Under the pieces are notes generated by a model. That model ran no database searches and was not told the DNA's origin. It saw only the letters and a program-made list of their open reading frames with translations. From Hyphomicrobiales bacterium (GTDB lineage: Bacteria > Pseudomonadota > Alphaproteobacteria > Rhizobiales > Rhizobiaceae), in contig UCCA01000004.1 of NCBI GenBank assembly GCA_900470805.1, positions 34,453-98,452 on the forward strand: a stretch of DNA of 64,000 nucleotides. The letters are read 5' to 3'. Made by a program: the position numbers and the translations under genes. Shown piece by piece: positions 46,057 to 54,722 of this stretch. The first letter of the stretch is position 1; every line of letters begins with the position of its first letter.

Positions 46057-47387
46057 AACGCGAACCCAGCATCACCCGCCCGCTGATCACTGCCCTGACG
46101 ACGTTCATGGTGGTCTTCTGGCTCATCGCCATCGGCCTCAGCATCCGCGTGATGCAGCACGAGTTCGACGAGATCTTCGACAGTGCCCAGCAGGAAACCA
46201 CCGAACGGCTTCTGGCGCTCATCCTCGACGACATGGACCAGCACGACGTCGCCAACCCGCGCGGCATCGCGATGCTGAACACCGCGGCAAATCGCGAATA
46301 CCTCACCTATCAGGTCCGCGACGCCACCGGAAAGGTCGTGCTCCGCTCCAATGACGCCCCATCGGAGCCGTTCTCGGCACCGCTGGCGACGGGCTTCCAT
46401 GACACCGACGTCGCACGCATCTACACTGAGAAAACCAACGACGGAGCGTTGTTCCTGCAGGTGGCCGATCGCTTCAAGAACCGCCGCGAGGCCGTACGCG
46501 AAAGCGCTGTCACATTGCTCATCCCGTTGATCGCACTCGTCCCCGCCAGCATTTTCGCCATCTGGTTCATCGTCGGTCGCGCCCTGAGGCCGCTCGATGC
46601 GCTGAGACAGGATATCGGCACCAAGGACGGCGGCAATCTGGCGGAGGTCGAGGCAACCGGCCTGCCGAAGGAACTGAAACCGATCGCCCGCTCGGTCAAC
46701 CTGTTGCTCGGCCGATTGCGTTCGGCGCTCGAATCCGAGCGCGAATTTACCGCCAACAGCGCCCATGAACTGAGAACCCCGATCGCCGGCGCGCTGGCGC
46801 AGACCCAGCGACTGGCGGAAGAGCTCCCCGACGGACCGACAAGGACACGCGCCCGCCAGGTCGAGACCTCGCTGGTCAATCTCGGGCGCCTGGCCGAGAA
46901 GCTGCTGCAACTCGCCCGCGCCGAGGCCGGCATCGGCGGCAGCGCCACGGCGACCGATCTGCGTCCGGTGCTCGACATGGTTGTCACCGACTACGAGCGC
47001 GACAGCCGTTCAGAGGGACGTCTGCACTATACGGCCGCAGCCGAGACCACGCTGATCCGCAACGCCGACATGGACGCCTTCGGCATCATCATCCGAAACC
47101 TCATCGAAAACGCACTCGTCCACGGCGATCCCGAAAGTCCCGTCAGCGTCAGCCTCGAGCCCGGCGGCATTTTGCGCGTCGTCAACGGCGGCCCTGTTGT
47201 GACCGAAATAGACCTCGCCACGCTGAAGAAGCGCTTCCGGCGCGGCAAGACCAGCGCGTCAGGATCCGGGCTCGGCCTAGCGATCGCCGACCGCATCGTC
47301 TCGCAGATGGGCGGCACGCTTGAGCTGCGCTCCCCGGCGAGCGGCGAGACATCGGGCTTCGAAGCACGCATCACCCTGCCGGCCTGA
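46053..47387 (+). CDS. Sensor histidine kinase
   Basis: The 444-residue membrane kinase has helices at about 11-33 and 153-175 flanking a periplasmic sensor of about 115 residues, then a HAMP-like linker. The H-box is FTANSAHELRTPIAG with His238, the N-box is IIRNLIENALVHGDP near 350, and the G2 box is SGLGLAIADRI near 410. It pairs with the response regulator whose gene overlaps by 4 bp. The layout is QseC-like; the signal is unknown. Confidence 0.92.
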   Translation: MKREPSITRPLITALTTFMVVFWLIAIGLSIRVMQHEFDEIFDSAQQETTERLLALILDDMDQHDVANPRGIAMLNTAANREYLTYQVRDATGKVVLRSNDAPSEPFSAPLATGFHDTDVARIYTEKTNDGALFLQVADRFKNRREAVRESAVTLLIPLIALVPASIFAIWFIVGRALRPLDALRQDIGTKDGGNLAEVEATGLPKELKPIARSVNLLLGRLRSALESEREFTANSAHELRTPIAGALAQTQRLAEELPDGPTRTRARQVETSLVNLGRLAEKLLQLARAEAGIGGSATATDLRPVLDMVVTDYERDSRSEGRLHYTAAAETTLIRNADMDAFGIIIRNLIENALVHGDPESPVSVSLEPGGILRVVNGGPVVTEIDLATLKKRFRRGKTSASGSGLGLAIADRIVSQMGGTLELRSPASGETSGFEARITLPA

Positions 47388-47475
47388 GCCTCTTCGGGCC
47401 AGGCACGGTTTGGACTTGCAAATCATCCGGAACGGTGCGAGCAGACGCTAAGCGTCTCGAACAGATAGAACACGA

Positions 47476-48396
47476 ATGATCATCTCTTTCGACATCGGCG
47501 GCTCGGCCATCAAGGGTGGCATCGCCATTTCCGAAACCGACATCACCCCGCTCGGTCGCCAGCCGACACCGCTCGACGATTTCGGCGCTTTCGTCGACAC
47601 GCTGAAGAGCTTCATCACGCAAGCCGGGGGCCAACCGACGCTGCTCTCCATCTCGATCGCCGGTGTCGTCGATCCTGATACCCAGAAGCTCACCTGCGCC
47701 AACATCCCCTGCATTCACGGCCGCACCTTCGCGGCCGATGTCGAAGCCGAACTTGGTATTCCGGTGCTCGTCGCCAATGATGCCGATTGCTTTGCCATGG
47801 CCGAAGCCGGTCTCGGCGCCGGGCGTGGCCACCGCATCGTGCTGGGCGTCATCCTCGGCACCGGCGTCGGCGGCGGCGTCATCGCCAACGGCAGGCTGAT
47901 CAACGAAGCCGGCGGCTTTGCCGGCGAATGGGGCCACGGCCCGATCGTTGCGCTCCGCGCCGGCCACCCGCCGGTGGAAATCCCGCACTATGCCTGCGGC
48001 TGCGGCCAGAGCGGCTGCGTCGATTCGGTCGGCGGCGCCCGCGGCATGGAGCGCCTGCACAAGACCCTGCACGACCTCGATTTCACCAGCGAGGAAATCA
48101 TCGGCAAGTGGCTGAAGGGCGAGGAACAGGCGACCCGCACCATGGACGTCTTCATCGACCTCCTCGCCTCGCCGCTAGCGCTGACCATCAACATAACAGG
48201 CGCCACCATCGTCCCCGTCGCCGGCGGCCTCTCCAATGTCGAACAGCTCCTGCAGGAGCTCGACAGGACCGTGCGCCAGCGCATCCTCCGCAAGTTCGAC
48301 CGCCCGCTGGTGGTCCGCAGCGAATGCCGCGTCGAGCCCGGCCTGATCGGCGCGGCGCTGCTGGGGTTGAAGGCGGAAGCGGAGATGGTGGCTTAA
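47476..48396 (+). CDS. ROK family sugar kinase
   Basis: The 306-residue kinase has the ATP phosphate-binding start ISFDIGGSAIKGGIA, the catalytic Asp102 in VANDADCFAMAEAG, LGTGVGGGVI near 137 and the ROK zinc site in YACGCGQSGCVDSVGG near 173. Such enzymes phosphorylate glucose, N-acetylglucosamine, fructose or N-acetylmannosamine; which one cannot be told. It follows the two-component genes by 88 bp and may be separately expressed. Confidence 0.88.
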   Translation: MIISFDIGGSAIKGGIAISETDITPLGRQPTPLDDFGAFVDTLKSFITQAGGQPTLLSISIAGVVDPDTQKLTCANIPCIHGRTFAADVEAELGIPVLVANDADCFAMAEAGLGAGRGHRIVLGVILGTGVGGGVIANGRLINEAGGFAGEWGHGPIVALRAGHPPVEIPHYACGCGQSGCVDSVGGARGMERLHKTLHDLDFTSEEIIGKWLKGEEQATRTMDVFIDLLASPLALTINITGATIVPVAGGLSNVEQLLQELDRTVRQRILRKFDRPLVVRSECRVEPGLIGAALLGLKAEAEMVA

Positions 48397-48424
48397 GCCG
48401 CCGACGTTTGCTTTTCGATCAAAG

Positions 48425-48560
48425 ACCCCTCCCCAACCCCTCCCCACAAGGGGGAGGGACTAGCTCGCGGCATCTTCCGCGTCAAATCGTATCGATTGCG
48501 ACCGAGGATGCGCCAAGCAAGCCCCTCCCCCCCTGTGGGGAGGGGTTGAGGAGGGGTTTT
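48425..48560. repeat. RIME-like GC-rich palindromic repeat
   Basis: ACCCCTCCCCAACCCCTCCC..AAGGGGGAGGG and CCCCTCCCCCCCTGTGGGGA..TTGAGGAGGGGTTT are inverted copies around a central segment. It lies between the convergent ROK kinase and RND pump genes and probably also stops transcription. Confidence 0.8.
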
Positions 48561-48606
48561 TCACCACACAAAAAATGGCGCGGCTCACACCGCGCCATTC
48601 GCATCT

Positions 48607-51600
48607 TCACTCGGCCGCAACAGCCGGCGGATGCCGGTGATCCGTCTCGGCGTCGTTGCTGTTGGAATGCCCTTCGGCATCGCCTTCCTTCGCCTTCGGC
48701 TCCTTGCCGAAGAACAGCGCGTAAGCGGCCGGCAGAACCAGAATGGTCAGCACCGTCGCCACCAGGATGCCGCCCATCATCGCGTAGGCGAGCGGCCCCC
48801 AGAACACGCCGCGCGAGATCGGGATCAGCGCCAGAACCGCCGTCAGCGCCGTCAGCATGATCGGTCGGAAACGCCGCACGGCCGCGCCGACGATCGCCTC
48901 CTGCCGGTGCATCCCCGCCTTGATGTCCTGGTCGATCTGGTCGATCAGGATGATCGAGTTGCGGATGATGATGCCGAGCAGCGCGATGACGCCGAGAATG
49001 GCGACGAAGCCGAATGGCGCACCCGAGATCAAAAGCGCAGCAGCCGCACCGATGATCCCCAGCGGGCCGGTCGCCAGCACCAGCATCGCCTTGCCGAAGT
49101 GCTGCAGCTGCGCCATCAGCAGAAGCACGATGACCACGAGCATGATCGGTGCCTTGGCGGCGATCGAGGCCTGGCTTTCGGCCGAATCCTCGGCACCGCC
49201 CTGGATTTCGACCTTGTAGCCGGCAGGCAGGCTGTCGCGCAGCGGCTGCAGGTCGGCATACATCTTCATCACGACATCGTTCGACTGCACACCGTCAGGC
49301 AGCGTGGCGCGCACGCTGATCGTCGGCAACCGGTCGCGCCGCCATTCGATGCCCTGTTCGAGTACGGGCACGACCTTGGCGATTTGCGACACCGGCACGA
49401 AGCCGCCGAAATCGGTCGGCACATAGACCGAGTTGACGGCCGACAGCAGCGAGCGGTTGGCATCCGGCTCGCGGGCGACGATCGAGACCGTCTCCTCGCC
49501 ATCGCGGAAGTCGTCGAGCGGCGCGCCGGACATGGCGGTCTGCAGCATCTGGCGGACGCGCTGCGAGGTGACGCCGAGCGCGCGCGCCCGGTCCTGGTCT
49601 ATGACCAGCTTCATGGCAGGCACCTGCTCCAGCCAATCGTCATGGATGGCGCCCAGCAGCGGATTGGCCTGGAACTTCGCCTTCACCTCGTCGGCGATCC
49701 TGCGCACTTCCTGGCGGTCCGGGCCCATGACGCGCATCTGCACCGGCCAGCCGGTCGGAGGACCGAGGAACAGACGATCGACCTTGCCCCTGATGTCAGG
49801 GAAGTCTTCGGCCAGAATCGCGCGCAGCTTGACGATCATGCGCTCACGCGCCGGCTCGTCGTTTGCCATGATCAGCAACTGCGCGAAGTTCGGGTTCGGA
49901 AGCTGCTGGTCGAGCGGCAGGAAGAAGCGCGGGGCGCCCTCGCCGATATAGGTGGCGACGAACTTCTTGTCGGTGTCGTCCATGATCTTGGCTTCGAGCG
50001 CCTTGGCCTGCGTCTCGACTTCCTTGATGCTGGTGCCCTCGGGCAGCCAGAGATCGACGAGGATCTCGGGACGCGAGGACTGCGGGAAGAAGTTCTGCGG
50101 GATGAACTGGAAGGCCCAGAGGCTGGTGACGAAAGTGACCAGCGTCAATGCGACAACAATGATCCGGTGCCGCACGGCCCAGCCGACGGTGCCGCGCAGG
50201 CGCCGGTAGAAGCTGGTATCGAACGCATCGTGATGATCGCCGCCGGCATGATGCCGCTGCTTCAGGATCATGTAGCCGAGCCATGGCGTGAAGTAGACTG
50301 CCACGAACCAAGAAACGACGAGCGCGATACCGACGACGTAGAACAACGTGCGGACATATTCACCGGCCGTCGAAGCCGCGAACCCGACCGGAATGAAGCC
50401 GGCGGTGGTGATCAGCGTGCCTGTCAGCATCGGGAAGGCGGTGGAGGAATAGGCGAAGCTCGCCGCCTCGATCTTGACGAGGCCTTCCTCGAGCTTTCGC
50501 TCCATCAGCTCGACGACGATCATCGCGTCGTCCACCAGCAGCCCGAGCGCAATGATCAAGGCGCCGAGCGAGATGCGCTGCAGGTCGATACCGAGCTCGT
50601 ACATGATGGCAAAGGTGGCGGCCAGCACCAGCGGAATGGCGATGGCGATGACAAGACCCGAGCGCCAGCCGATCGACAGGAACGAGACGATCAGCACGAT
50701 CACCAGCGCTTCACCGAGCGCATGCATGAACTCGCTGACGGCGTCGGTCACCACGTCGGGCTGGTTGGAAATCTGGTCGACGGCGACGCCGTAGGGCAGA
50801 GAGTCCTCGAAACGCTGATAGGTCGCCTCGACATCCTTGCCGACATCGGTGACCTTGAAGCCCTTGGCCATGACGACGCCGACCTGGACGCTCTCGTGGC
50901 CGTTGAAGCGGTATTTCTTCTGATAGGGATCTTCGAGGCCGGAATAGACGGTGGCGATATCGCCGAGACGCGTCACCTGCCCACCGGCGTTGAGCCTGAG
51001 TTCGCGGATATCCGCCGCCCGCGTCACGTCACCTTCGACGGCGATGCGCACCGAGCGGGTGCCGGTATCGATCGAGCCGGCGGGATCGACGCTGTTCTGG
51101 CCCTTGATCGCATCCTGCAGATTGACGATCGTCAGACCGCGCTCGGCCAATGCCTTGGAAGAGACGTCGATATAGATCTTCTCCGGCTGGTCGCCGATGA
51201 TCACGGCCTTTTCGACGCCTGGCGTCGTCAACAGCATGTCGCGCGCCTGGATGGCGAACTTCTTCAGCTCCGGATAGCTGTAGCCGTCACCGCTGATCGA
51301 TTGCAGGGTGATGAAGGTATCGCCGAACTCGTCGTTGAAATAGGGGCCGAGCAGGCCGCTCGGCAGATCGCCGGAGATATCGCCGACCTTCTTGCGCACC
51401 TGATAGAAAGCGTCGGCCACCTCGGCGGCGTTGGTGTCGCCCTTGACCTGCAGGGTAATGACGGCCGAACCGGCGCGGGTATAGGATTTCACCCAGTCTA
51501 TATGCGGGGTTTCCTGCAGCTTGCGCTCGATCTTGTTGACGACCTGGTCCTGCATCTCCTGGATCGACGAGCCCGGCCAGACGGCCTGCACGACCATGAC

Positions 51601-51759
51601 GCGGAAGGTGAAATCAGGGTCTTCCTTCTGCCCCATGCGCATCAGCCCGAGCACGCCGGTGATCAGGATGAGGCCGAACAGGAAGCGCGCGATGCTCGGA
51701 TGGCCGATCGCCCAGCGCGACAGGTTGAAGGGCTTCTTCTCGGTGGTGGAATTGTCCAT
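48607..51759 (-). CDS. RND superfamily efflux pump, inner-membrane subunit
   Basis: The 1050-residue protein is a full-length RND pump with an N-terminal helix (SIARFLFGLILITGVLGLMR), two large periplasmic loops and two sets of helices. The proton-relay aspartates are in LGALIIALGLLVDDAMIVVE near residue 400. The late LGIIIRNSIILIDQIDQDI segment is in the second membrane half. It groups with drug and solvent exporters (HAE1-like) more than with metal pumps. It is 24 bp after the adaptor gene, and no outer-membrane channel gene follows. The start at 51759 has AGGGAACGGG. Confidence 0.93.
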   Translation of the reverse strand: MDNSTTEKKPFNLSRWAIGHPSIARFLFGLILITGVLGLMRMGQKEDPDFTFRVMVVQAVWPGSSIQEMQDQVVNKIERKLQETPHIDWVKSYTRAGSAVITLQVKGDTNAAEVADAFYQVRKKVGDISGDLPSGLLGPYFNDEFGDTFITLQSISGDGYSYPELKKFAIQARDMLLTTPGVEKAVIIGDQPEKIYIDVSSKALAERGLTIVNLQDAIKGQNSVDPAGSIDTGTRSVRIAVEGDVTRAADIRELRLNAGGQVTRLGDIATVYSGLEDPYQKKYRFNGHESVQVGVVMAKGFKVTDVGKDVEATYQRFEDSLPYGVAVDQISNQPDVVTDAVSEFMHALGEALVIVLIVSFLSIGWRSGLVIAIAIPLVLAATFAIMYELGIDLQRISLGALIIALGLLVDDAMIVVELMERKLEEGLVKIEAASFAYSSTAFPMLTGTLITTAGFIPVGFAASTAGEYVRTLFYVVGIALVVSWFVAVYFTPWLGYMILKQRHHAGGDHHDAFDTSFYRRLRGTVGWAVRHRIIVVALTLVTFVTSLWAFQFIPQNFFPQSSRPEILVDLWLPEGTSIKEVETQAKALEAKIMDDTDKKFVATYIGEGAPRFFLPLDQQLPNPNFAQLLIMANDEPARERMIVKLRAILAEDFPDIRGKVDRLFLGPPTGWPVQMRVMGPDRQEVRRIADEVKAKFQANPLLGAIHDDWLEQVPAMKLVIDQDRARALGVTSQRVRQMLQTAMSGAPLDDFRDGEETVSIVAREPDANRSLLSAVNSVYVPTDFGGFVPVSQIAKVVPVLEQGIEWRRDRLPTISVRATLPDGVQSNDVVMKMYADLQPLRDSLPAGYKVEIQGGAEDSAESQASIAAKAPIMLVVIVLLLMAQLQHFGKAMLVLATGPLGIIGAAAALLISGAPFGFVAILGVIALLGIIIRNSIILIDQIDQDIKAGMHRQEAIVGAAVRRFRPIMLTALTAVLALIPISRGVFWGPLAYAMMGGILVATVLTILVLPAAYALFFGKEPKAKEGDAEGHSNSNDAETDHRHPPAVAAE

Positions 51760-51782
51760 TGTCCCGTTCCCTCTGCCTGCGC

Positions 51783-52919
51783 TCAACGAACGACGTCGGT
51801 TCCTTCGGCGGACGCCGACTGCTGGCCGGGCAGCTTGACCTTGAGATTCTCGGTCATGAACTGCGTGCCGGCGGCGACCACGAGATCGCCGGTGTTCAGG
51901 CCGTCGGAGACGTTGACGCCATCACCGGTGAAATCGACGACCGTCACGTCGCGGGCGTGCACGGTCGCGGCATCGCGATCGACGACCCAGACGATCTTCT
52001 TGCCGTCCTTTTCGGCCAGCGCCGCCAGCGGAATGGCGACATGGGTCTTGGCGTTGCTGACATTGGCTTCGATCGTCGCCGTCATGCCGAGCAGCACGCG
52101 ATCGTCGTTCGGCAGGCTGACGCGCACGGCGAAGGTCCGCGACTGTGCATCGGCGCTACCGGCAACTTCACGCACCTTGCCGTCGAGCACCAGCTTGTCC
52201 GAGGACCAGAAGCTGGCCTTGACCGTCTTGCCCAGTTTGAACTCGGCGATGTCGTTCTCCGGCACCGCGATCAGCACTTCCTTCTCGCCATCGAGCGCGA
52301 CGGAAGCCACAGGCGTGCCGGCGGCGACAACGGCGCCGGCATCGGCGCTGATCGCCGTGACGATGCCGCTCTGGTCGGCCTTCAGCTCGGCATAGCTCAC
52401 CTGGTTCTTCGCCTGATCGAGCGAGGACACGGCCGCATCGCGCGTCGAGACGGCCTGATCGTAGCTGAGCGACGCCTGCTCCATCTGCGACTTGGCGGTG
52501 ACGCTCTTGTCGAACAGCTGTTGGGCGCGCTTGTTGGCGAGATCGGCGGTGCCGACACCCTTTTCGGCGGCCGCCAGATTGGCTTCGGCCGTCTTGGCCG
52601 CAAGCTCGTAGTCGGTCGGATCGATGCGCGCGATCAGATCGCCCGGATGCAGGCGATCGCCGATATTGACCTTCCGTTCGGTGATCTTGCCGGCAACGCG
52701 GAAGCCAAGATTGGTCTCGACCCGCGCCTTCACGGCACCGGAATAATCAAGAACACGCGTGTCGCCTGCCTTGGCGATCTCTACCACCTTGACCGGCCGC
52801 AGGATCTCCTTGGTCTCCGCCTTCTTCTCTTCGCTGCAGCCGGAAACGGCGAGCGACACGGCGCCCAATAGCGCGAAGGTGACAACGGACGGCAACTTGA
52901 CTGTCTTCAGCGAAATCAT
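51783..52919 (-). CDS. RND efflux periplasmic adaptor lipoprotein
   Basis: The 378-residue protein has a lipoprotein signal with lipobox LAVSGC (Cys about 27), then a lipoyl domain (NLGFRVAGKITERKVNIGDR), a helical hairpin and a beta-barrel/membrane-proximal domain. It is of the AcrA/MexA type and connects the RND pump to an outer-membrane channel encoded elsewhere. The ATG at 52919 is 56 bp after the TetR gene, so the three genes form one operon. Confidence 0.92.
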   Translation of the reverse strand: MISLKTVKLPSVVTFALLGAVSLAVSGCSEEKKAETKEILRPVKVVEIAKAGDTRVLDYSGAVKARVETNLGFRVAGKITERKVNIGDRLHPGDLIARIDPTDYELAAKTAEANLAAAEKGVGTADLANKRAQQLFDKSVTAKSQMEQASLSYDQAVSTRDAAVSSLDQAKNQVSYAELKADQSGIVTAISADAGAVVAAGTPVASVALDGEKEVLIAVPENDIAEFKLGKTVKASFWSSDKLVLDGKVREVAGSADAQSRTFAVRVSLPNDDRVLLGMTATIEANVSNAKTHVAIPLAALAEKDGKKIVWVVDRDAATVHARDVTVVDFTGDGVNVSDGLNTGDLVVAAGTQFMTENLKVKLPGQQSASAEGTDVVR

Positions 52920-52975
52920 CTTTCGCACTCCCGGTATGTTTGCGTGTTGAATGGCGTGGCGGAGAGACCGCCCGG

Positions 52976-53584
52976 TTATTTCGTCAGCGCCCGGATCGAA
53001 AACTCGATCAGATCCTCGACCGATGCGCGGTTGGTCTTGGTGAGGCATTCGGCCACCATGATCGGATGGCAGAGCATTATCGTCGCGGCACCGAAGCAGC
53101 GCGATGCGACCGTCGGATCCTGCTCGACGAATTCGCCGGCATCGATGCCCTCGCGGATCACCTCGGCAATCAGGTCCTGGATGCTGTCGATATGCTTTTC
53201 GATGACATGCCAGTCACGCTCGATGGCCACGACGACCATCTCGTGCACCTTTTCCTGATCGAGCATCGTCTCGACAGTCATCGTGTATTGGCCATGGACA
53301 TAGCGCCGGAGCCGTTCGGACGCACTGATCGGGAGGTGGCGGATGTCGTAGGCCTGCTGATAGCTGGCGCCCAGCATGCGGCCGCAGATCGCCTGATGGA
53401 TCTCGACCTTGGAAGAGAAGAAGCGATAGACGTTGGCCGGCGACATGCCGAGATCGCGGGCAATGTCGGCAACGGTGGTTTTCGAATAACCATAGTGCCG
53501 GAACAGGCGCTCGGCCGCATCGAGAATGCGCGTCACATTCTCCTGCCGAGCTGCATCGAGGGCATTTTCTGCAAGGTCGTCCAT
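52976..53584 (-). CDS. TetR family regulator of the RND operon
   Basis: The 202-residue protein has the TetR helix-turn-helix (about 15-62: FRHYGYSKTTVADIARDLGM, then SPANVYRFFSSKVEIHQAIC) and a helical ligand domain. It is the first gene of the tetR-adaptor-RND operon, with a 36-bp inverted repeat ending 19 bp upstream of its start, so it most likely represses its own operon and is relieved by a pump substrate. Confidence 0.92.
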   Translation of the reverse strand: MDDLAENALDAARQENVTRILDAAERLFRHYGYSKTTVADIARDLGMSPANVYRFFSSKVEIHQAICGRMLGASYQQAYDIRHLPISASERLRRYVHGQYTMTVETMLDQEKVHEMVVVAIERDWHVIEKHIDSIQDLIAEVIREGIDAGEFVEQDPTVASRCFGAATIMLCHPIMVAECLTKTNRASVEDLIEFSIRALTK

Positions 53585-53602
53585 TGATCTGGTTCGCCTG
53601 AA

Positions 53603-53638
53603 TTACGACTGACGATTTTCGAATTTCGTCAGTCGTAA
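53603..53638. promoter_or_regulatory. Long perfect inverted repeat: TetR operator of the RND operon
   Basis: TTACGACTGACGA (53603-53615) and its exact complement (53626-53638) flank TTTTCGAATT. The 13-bp arms are long for an operator; the inner TGACGA/TCGTCA part may be the core. It lies just upstream of the tetR start. Confidence 0.7.
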
Positions 53639-53716
53639 GACATCAGGCGTCTGGAGTCAATCTCTTGCAGTGCGACACTGGCCGATTGGCCTTCCTCCAC
53701 GACCCGCTTCGGGCAT

Positions 53717-53748
53717 AAAAAAATGCCGCGGCACTGAGGCCGCGGCAT
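53717..53748 (-). terminator. Intrinsic terminator of osmC
   Basis: ATGCCGCGGC and GCCGCGGCAT form a 10-bp stem, and the minus strand continues in a run of seven T residues. It is 25 bp after the osmC stop. Confidence 0.88.
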
Positions 53749-53773
53749 CGAGATGATGGTGAAGGCCGATCGA

Positions 53774-54205
53774 TCAGACGAGCTGGGCGTCGAGCGTGAT
53801 CGGAACGGCCGACAGCGCCTTGGAGACCGGGCAACCGGCCTTGGCCTTGCCTGCCAGCTCGATGAAGGTCTTTTCGTCGCAATCGGGAACCGTGCCGCGC
53901 AGCGTCAGCAGGATGGCGCTGATGGCAAAGCCGCCTTCGACGCTTTCGAGCGTCACCTTCGCCGTCGTCTCCATGCTGGTGGCGGTAAAGCCGGCATCAC
54001 CGAGGATCAGCGATAGCGCCATGGTGAAGCAACCGGCATGGGCGGCGCCGATCAGCTCTTCGGGATTGGTACCCGGGAGGCCTTCGAAGCGGCTGGCGAA
54101 ACCATAGGGATAGGATTTCAGCGCGCCGCTCTGCGTCGAGATCGCGCCCTTGCCGTCCTTGATGCCGCCCGACCATTGTGCGGAACCTGTGCGATTGATC
54201 TGCAT
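53774..54205 (-). CDS. osmC: OsmC-type organic hydroperoxide reductase
   Basis: The 143-residue protein is the same length as E. coli OsmC. The two redox cysteines are at the same places: Cys59 in GAAHAGCFTMALS and Cys125 in KAKAGCPVSKAL. It reduces organic peroxides, using lipoylated or thiol reductants. The start at 54205 has AGGAGAA. It stands alone with a strong terminator and is typically induced by osmotic or general stress, although no EcfG-type promoter was found here. Confidence 0.93.
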   Translation of the reverse strand: MQINRTGSAQWSGGIKDGKGAISTQSGALKSYPYGFASRFEGLPGTNPEELIGAAHAGCFTMALSLILGDAGFTATSMETTAKVTLESVEGGFAISAILLTLRGTVPDCDEKTFIELAGKAKAGCPVSKALSAVPITLDAQLV

Positions 54206-54398
54206 GCCGTTCTCCTGTTGAATTGAGTGTCTTTCCAACGCAGCGGGTTTGCCGCGTCGTTCGGTCAAGAGGCGCAACCGACCTCTTCGCCGATGGATAT
54301 AATCCTCTAAATCAGGAAGGCGACAGTCCTGCGAAATTAGACCGCGGAATTGATTGCATCCCGTGACTCTCGCGCCTTAGAATGATCGCACTTGAAAA

Positions 54399-54413
54399 AT
54401 CATATTGTATGAT
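54399..54413. promoter_or_regulatory. Candidate GntR-type operator
   Basis: ATCATA-TTG-TATGAT is a perfect 15-bp palindrome, similar in form to operators of FadR-subfamily GntR regulators. It lies upstream of dgoD and next to a probable GntR gene remnant. Confidence 0.5.
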
Positions 54414-54417
54414 GATT

Positions 54418-54636
54418 CATCCGAAATCCCGCCGCGACAACCGGATTTCCCAGCGACTCTTGAGCTCCATCCAGGCCGCCATGAAAAATGCGATCCAAGC
54501 TCCCAATATCGACATGCGACACCAGCGCGAAGGCTTGGTGATACAGCAAGATCTGATCGAGACTCTAACGATGCGCAACGGACCGGCCGGCCGCCACTGT
54601 ATGAGCAGCATTCTCGATCTTGCCGCGCCAACCTGA
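54418..54636 (+). pseudogene. Probable remnant of a GntR (FCD domain) regulator
   Basis: The frame from about 54418 to the stop at 54634-54636 reads HPKSRRDNRISQRLLSSIQA and ends QDLIETLTMRNGPAGRHCMS then SILDLAAPT. This looks like the last three helices of an FCD effector domain, where a conserved (R/Q)-X-LI-EA-X3-RD-X-AA-X-M pattern is usual. No winged-helix part is found upstream. A regulator of the DgoR kind next to dgoD would make sense, so this is probably a deletion remnant. The gap 54206-54722 otherwise holds only the palindrome and the dgoD leader. Identification is from pattern memory, not a search. Confidence 0.5.
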
Positions 54637-54722
54637 AAACTGCCGGCACGATCCAGGATGCTGATATCGCAACTGAGACAAAAATCGGCCGGGGCCACCG
54701 GAGCTGAGAAAGAGGAAACCCC

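Noticed and set aside
48631..52395. Open frame of 1254 codons on the plus strand
   Set aside because: It is antisense to the RND pump and adaptor genes, has low-complexity Arg/Asp/His-rich composition typical of GC-rich shadow frames, and no recognisable domain.
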